From Anaerolineae bacterium (GTDB taxonomy: Bacteria > Chloroflexota > Anaerolineae > Aggregatilineales > Phototrophicaceae): a stretch of 64,000 nucleotides of DNA. Positions 59,850-64,000 of this stretch are shown here, piece after piece. The stretch lies in assembly GCA_022822305.1 (NCBI GenBank), contig JAJEBY010000013.1, positions 62,001 to 126,000 on the forward strand, given 5' to 3'. A program made the position numbers and the translations under genes. The notes under the pieces were generated by a model, which ran no database searches, was not told the DNA's origin, and saw nothing but the letters and a program-made list of their open reading frames with translations. Each line of letters begins with the position of its first letter. Positions within the stretch are counted from its first letter, which is position 1.

Positions 59850-62800
59850 CTAGCGCCGGTTGCGCCGCGATAACAAGAACAGCAGCAGCAGCAGCGCCAA
59901 GCCGGCAACCACCGCAACTATTGCGATCACACTATCGCGCGTATCCGGCTCATCGGCGGCCTCGGCTTCAATTTCGGTGATGGTCACCGGTGTCAGCGTC
60001 GGCTGCGCGGTGGGCGCTTCGACGACGGCATCGGTCGGCGCCACGGTGGCCGGTTGCGGCACGACTGTGGGCGCTGCCGTTGGCGCTTCCGTCTCTTCGA
60101 CATCGACCGTCGCCTGCTGCGCGGCAATCGAAGTCGCCTCGCTGTCCAGGGTTTCACGAATCTGTGCGGTCATGCTGGCTTCAGCCGCGGCCGTCTCGGT
60201 GATATCCAGCGTCGGCGTCGCGGTTGCCGTCGGCGTCGGCGTATCCGTGTCGGTTGCGGTCGCGGTCGGCGTATCGGTGATCGTAGCGGTCTCAGTGGCA
60301 GTCGCGGTTGGCGTATCAGTTTCCGTGGCGGTTGCGGTCGGTGTAGCCGTATCCGTAGCGGTCGCCGTTGACGTCGGCGTCTCAGTCGGCTCAGGCGTGC
60401 CGGTGTCGGTAGGCTCGGGCGTCGCTGTCGGTTCAGGCGTATTGGTATCGGTCGGTATTGGCGTCGCTGTCGGTTCCGGGGTGTTGGTATCTGTCGGTAT
60501 CGGCGTCGCTGTCGGTATCGGCGTCGCTGTCGGTATCGGCGTCGCTGTCGGTATCGGCGTCGCTGTCGGTTCCGGCGTGTTGGTATCGGTCGGGATCGGC
60601 GTCACTGTCGGTTCCGGCGTATTGGTATCGGTCGGGATCGGCGTCGCTGTCGGTTCCGGCGTATTGGTATCGGTCGGTATCGGCGTCGCTGTCGGCTCCG
60701 GCGTATTGGTATCTGTCGGGATCGGCGTCGCTGTTGGTTCCGGCGTATTGGTGTCTGTCGGGATCTGCGTCGCTGTTGGTTCCGGCGTATGGGTGTCGGT
60801 CGGTATCGGCGTCGCTGTCGGTTCCGGCGTGTTGGTATCTGTCGGGATCGGCGTCGCTGTCGGTTCCGGCGTATTGGTATCGGTCGGAATCGGCGTCGCT
60901 GTCGGTTCCGGCGTGTTGGTATCTGTCGGGATCGGCGTCTCTGTCGGCTCCGGCGTCGCTGTCGGTTCCGGCGTATTGGTGTCCGTCGGTACCGGAGTCA
61001 CTGTCGGTTCCGGCGTATTGGTGTCCGTCGGTATCGGCGTCGCTGTCGGTTCTGGCGTGTTGGTGTCGGTTGGGACAGGCGTGATGGTATCGGTCGGGAT
61101 CGGCGTATTGGTGTCCGTCGGTATCGGCGTCACTGTCGGTTCTGGCGTATCTGTCGGAATTGGCGTGTTGGTATCAGTTGGGACCGTCGTATCGGTTGCC
61201 GTCGGAATGGCCGTGTCTGTCGGGGCCGGCGTCACTGTCGGTTCCGGCGTGTTGGTGTCGGTTGGGACAGGCGTGATGGTATCGGTCGGGATCGGCGTCG
61301 CTGTCGGTTCCGGCGTATGGGTGTCCGTCGGTATCGGCGTCGCTGTCGGTTCCGGCGTATTGGTGTCAGTCGGGATCGGTGTCTCGGTTGCCGTCGGAAT
61401 GGCCGTGTCGGTCGGTGCTGGCGTATCCGTTGGCGCCGGCGTGTTGGTGTCGGTTGGGACCGGCCTGCTGGTGTTAGTCGGGAGGGCGGTTTCGGTTGGT
61501 TCCAATGTGTCAGTAGGCAAGGGCGTATGGGTTGCGGTTGGCGTCGGCGTATTGGTATCGGTCGGCGCAGGCGTCTCGGTGTCCGTCGTTGGCAGGTCGG
61601 TCGCCGTGGAAACGCCAGTAGACGTAGGGTCGTCTGTCGCCGTGGGATGATCAGTCGCTGTCGGCAAAGCGGTGTTTGTGGGCGTGGGCGTATCGGTGTC
61701 AACTGGCGTCGCCGTCGCTGTGAATGTGGCGGTCGCGGTGTGCGTGGCTGTAAAGGTGGATGTCGCCGTTGCCGTGTGGGTGGATGTGGGAGTGGGCGTG
61801 GGCGTCGGCGGCAAGGCCACTGTGAAGGGCAGGGTGAGCGTCGTGCGCTCGCCGCCAGCGTTGCGCACGGTCACTTCGACTTCGTGCTCGCCATCGCCCA
61901 GCTCCTCAGCCGGGATGGAAAAGGCATCGTCTTCGACGGTTTCCGGCGGTCCGCCGTCGTAGGATACCTCGATGCTGGTGATCTCGGTTTGGCCGCCGGT
62001 CTCGACCTGGACATCTTGATCGCCGTCCAGAATGGCGTTGATGGCAACGCCGCTCAGCTCGACAGTAGGCGGCAAGGGCGCGACCTCAAATTCAATGGTC
62101 TGCACGGTTTCGGCGCCGGCGGCATCGACAGCGCGCACGGCGATGGTATTGCGTCCCGGCGGCAGGTCAGCTGCATTCAGCGTGAAATCCAGCCGATTGC
62201 CTTCTACCGTGACGACGCCGACATCGGGTTCAAGGCTCAAGCCTACGATTGGCGATTGACCCAGCGCCAATACGCTGCCGCTAAGCGTGTCCGTGATCAC
62301 GGTGTCCGCGTCGACGCCTTCGACTTCCAGGCGCGGCGGCACCACTTCCACATCGAAAACCTGCTCGACCGTCGTGCTCTTTCCGGCGGAATTGATGGCA
62401 CGGATGGTCAACACGTGTTCTTCAGGGCTGAGCTCAAAGGGATCAAGGTTGAATTCAAACGGCGCCTCCCTGTCCACTTCCACCACTTCGCCATCGACGA
62501 TGAACTCGACCTGGGTAATCTCTGTCTGTCCGCCCGCCTCAACCGAAATCACTTCGGCGTCGACGATCTCTTCTTGCGGCGCCGGCTCGAAGTCGTCCGA
62601 TACGCGCGGCGGCAAGGCGGCGATTTCAAATTCCTGGCTTAAGCGCCCGACATCGCCCTCGACATCGCTGACGGTGATATCCAGTCGATGCTCGCCCGGT
62701 TCTTCCTTTTCCGGTTCGATGGTGTAGGTCTCGTCGGTTGAGACGACATCGCCATCAAGCGCGATCTCGATACTCTCAATCTCCTGATCAGCGCGGATTT

Positions 62801-63788
62801 CCACACGGATTTCGGTGTTTTCCGTCAAGGCGTCGGTGAATAAGTCTTCGGGCAAAGACAGCAGCGGCACGGGAATCGGGGCGCGCAGAGTCGCATCGCC
62901 TTCCGCGTGGCGCCCGTCATCGGTATCGACTTCAAGGGTGAAGTCGTAGCGCTGGCCGTCGGCCGGCACATCTGCGCTGATCGAAACGATATATTGTGTT
63001 CGGAACAAAAAAGCCAGATTGTCGTAAATGGTTATCAATTCATCCGGCGTGGGGGAGACATAGAAGTCGGCATTGGTCTCCGATGTGATCGCTTCCAGGA
63101 AACGGTGATCGATGTTCCAGCCCAGACCCACCGCATAGACCGGAACGCCATTGACGGTCGCCGCCTTGATGCTCTCGTCGCGGGTACGCTCGCTGACATC
63201 GCCGTATTCACCGCCATCGCTCAATATCACTACCGCGCGGCGCGGCAGCGACGACAGCGTGGCCAGCTCGATGCCGCGGCTGGTGGCATCGTACAGGGCG
63301 GTTTGGCCACCATAAAACAGACTGTCAATGACGCGCGTCAGTTTGTCGCGATCGGTGGTGAAATCAGTCACCAACGATACCCGCCAATTGAAGACGACGA
63401 TCGCTACCGGATCATCCGGCCCCAGGGCGCTGATATATTGACGCGCGGCTTGTTGAGCTTGGCTCAGCGGCCGATCGGCCATGCTGCTGCTGGTATCGAT
63501 GACCAGCACCGTGGCGAAAGCCAGATCGTCATCAGTGACATTTTCCACCGCTGTCACCTGGGCGAACCCTGCCAGCTGGCCGCCAATCGAGAAGTTACTC
63601 ACATCAAGTCCCGAAACCAACTGACCGCTGGCGTCCAGCACGCTGGCGTTGATCGTGATTTGTTCGAGATCGGTGGAGTCAATGCCGATGATATCGAGCG
63701 AGATGCCCGATGAATCTTGAGCGAAGCCCGTGCCGAGGGATATGAGCAGTATCATGGTCAGCAATGGTCCGAGGAACGATGGCTTCAC
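59850..63788 (-). CDS. Large VWA surface protein with Thr/Pro repeat stalk and C-terminal anchor
   Basis: The product is 1312 residues. Order: signal peptide (1-24, cleavage near GFAQ); VWA domain (about 85-265) with the MIDAS motif D98-T-S-S-S102 and 'QTALYDAT' and 'LSDGGEYGD'; Ig-like beta domains (about 270-640); a low-complexity stalk (about 645-1230) built from [18 protein letters not shown] 14-residue units; and a C-terminal membrane helix followed by RRNRR. The MIDAS is complete, so metal-dependent adhesion is plausible. The stalk would span the cell envelope and is likely a target for O-glycosylation. The long opposite-strand open frame over the stalk is a by-product of the repeat. 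Confidence 0.93.
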   Translation of the reverse strand: MKPSFLGPLLTMILLISLGTGFAQDSSGISLDIIGIDSTDLEQITINASVLDASGQLVSGLDVSNFSIGGQLAGFAQVTAVENVTDDDLAFATVLVIDTSSSMADRPLSQAQQAARQYISALGPDDPVAIVVFNWRVSLVTDFTTDRDKLTRVIDSLFYGGQTALYDATSRGIELATLSSLPRRAVVILSDGGEYGDVSERTRDESIKAATVNGVPVYAVGLGWNIDHRFLEAITSETNADFYVSPTPDELITIYDNLAFLFRTQYIVSISADVPADGQRYDFTLEVDTDDGRHAEGDATLRAPIPVPLLSLPEDLFTDALTENTEIRVEIRADQEIESIEIALDGDVVSTDETYTIEPEKEEPGEHRLDITVSDVEGDVGRLSQEFEIAALPPRVSDDFEPAPQEEIVDAEVISVEAGGQTEITQVEFIVDGEVVEVDREAPFEFNLDPFELSPEEHVLTIRAINSAGKSTTVEQVFDVEVVPPRLEVEGVDADTVITDTLSGSVLALGQSPIVGLSLEPDVGVVTVEGNRLDFTLNAADLPPGRNTIAVRAVDAAGAETVQTIEFEVAPLPPTVELSGVAINAILDGDQDVQVETGGQTEITSIEVSYDGGPPETVEDDAFSIPAEELGDGEHEVEVTVRNAGGERTTLTLPFTVALPPTPTPTPTSTHTATATSTFTATHTATATFTATATPVDTDTPTPTNTALPTATDHPTATDDPTSTGVSTATDLPTTDTETPAPTDTNTPTPTATHTPLPTDTLEPTETALPTNTSRPVPTDTNTPAPTDTPAPTDTAIPTATETPIPTDTNTPEPTATPIPTDTHTPEPTATPIPTDTITPVPTDTNTPEPTVTPAPTDTAIPTATDTTVPTDTNTPIPTDTPEPTVTPIPTDTNTPIPTDTITPVPTDTNTPEPTATPIPTDTNTPEPTVTPVPTDTNTPEPTATPEPTETPIPTDTNTPEPTATPIPTDTNTPEPTATPIPTDTNTPEPTATPIPTDTHTPEPTATQIPTDTNTPEPTATPIPTDTNTPEPTATPIPTDTNTPEPTATPIPTDTNTPEPTVTPIPTDTNTPEPTATPIPTATPIPTATPIPTATPIPTDTNTPEPTATPIPTDTNTPEPTATPEPTDTGTPEPTETPTSTATATDTATPTATATETDTPTATATETATITDTPTATATDTDTPTPTATATPTLDITETAAAEASMTAQIRETLDSEATSIAAQQATVDVEETEAPTAAPTVVPQPATVAPTDAVVEAPTAQPTLTPVTITEIEAEAADEPDTRDSVIAIVAVVAGLALLLLLFLLSRRNRR
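60190..61820 (-). repeat. Tandem 42-bp repeat array coding the Thr/Pro stalk
   Basis: Repeated units of 42 bp encode 14-residue [18 protein letters not shown] blocks with shorter 18-bp variants (IPTATP) in between. The most regular part is about 60420-61080, with more diverged units to either side. Such arrays vary in copy number by slippage or recombination. Confidence 0.88.
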
Positions 63789-64000
63789 GCTTGCGTCTCC
63801 AGTGGTGGTTTTGGCTGTCGATGTCGACTAGAAGCTTCGACTTTAACCCATCCATTATGGATTTTCATCAACCAGCGCAAAATACGGGGATTATAGGACG
63901 CCGATGATATAAATCATAGTGGCAAGCCTTAACTCGAGGCTGCGGATCGCGCCGCCAAACGGCTTTCCAACCGCGCGCCAATCAGACGCCGCCATAACGT
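63789..64000 (-). promoter_or_regulatory. Upstream region of the VWA gene
   Basis: On the minus strand a perfect TATAAT lies at 63890-63895, predicting a start near 63883 and a leader of about 95 nt. An inverted repeat ATGAT-N4-ATCAT (63904-63917) overlaps the expected -35 and could be an operator. The remaining bases to the window end show no gene. Confidence 0.5.

Noticed and set aside
59860-61650. 596-codon open frame (GSGVLVSVG repeats) opposite the VWA stalk
   Set aside because: It is the reverse reading of a 42-bp repeat that contains no stop in that frame. There is no ribosome site or family match, and it is only Val/Gly/Ser repeats.
60190-61820. Repeat array considered as CRISPR
   Set aside because: Units are contiguous and in frame with a protein; there are no unique spacers, no palindromic repeat and no cas genes.

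Overview
The window looks like a chromosomal segment of a Chloroflexota bacterium, probably Anaerolineae-like. This is inferred from gene style and not proven. The signs are high GC, frequent GTG/TTG starts, a complete LivKGFHM-type ABC transporter, F420/flavin luciferase-like enzymes, a very long VWA protein with a Thr/Pro (TPTPTDT-like) stalk, and gene gaps full of REP-like palindromes. I saw no rRNA, tRNA or CRISPR array and no complete mobile element.

Layout. 1-2.4 kb: end of a PfkB sugar kinase, a YjbQ-family protein, a small membrane protein and a nucleoside hydrolase. 2.8-5.3 kb: a tandem SnoaL protein and a decayed LacI regulator fused by deletion to the tail of a sugar-ABC permease. 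5.6-25.2 kb: a catabolic island with a metal-dependent amidohydrolase, the LivKGFHM transporter, two SDRs, a class A beta-lactamase-fold hydrolase, a GatC/AtzG-like small subunit with its amidase, an LLM oxidoreductase, a polysaccharide deacetylase-fold enzyme, two M20 peptidases, and a glutamine-synthetase-like/amidohydrolase pair that resembles a split FluG. Together these suggest uptake and breakdown of amide- or peptide-type nitrogen compounds. 25.5-30.2 kb: a minus-strand operon (M20, SDR, two tandem EEP hydrolases, aminotransferase). 30.4-38.9 kb: mixed genes (DinB/DfsB-like, M23, FHA, an orphan HK97 portal protein, K+ channel, lipoprotein, fructose-1,6-bisphosphatase, membrane protein). 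39.0-40.9 kb: a low-GC two-gene ATPase/TOPRIM cassette, a candidate OLD/PARIS-like defence system. 40.9-43.4 kb: tsaD and an FAD oxidoreductase. 44.0-47.8 kb: two overlapping GAF-PAS-cyclase genes. 47.9-54.6 kb: a metal permease pair, a PD40 protein, recF, an SRPBCC protein, a small phage-like gene cluster and a zinc-ribbon protein. 54.7-63.8 kb: membrane glycosyltransferase, MATE exporter, GT4 glycosyltransferase, a small membrane protein and the 1312-residue VWA surface protein.

The most interesting signal is the cyclase pair at 44043-47590. The two catalytic domains have lost complementary sets of active-site residues: one lacks the second metal Asp, the other lacks the base-recognition residue and the transition-state Asn and Arg. 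Only a heterodimer could build one complete site, the arrangement of mammalian transmembrane adenylyl cyclase C1/C2. Other signals are the deletion-fusion pseudogene, an inverted ~165 bp composite repeat flanking a four-gene cassette, REP-like palindromes whose stems change in a compensatory way, an intergenic repeat inserted in frame in the portal gene, and several apparently leaderless promoters.
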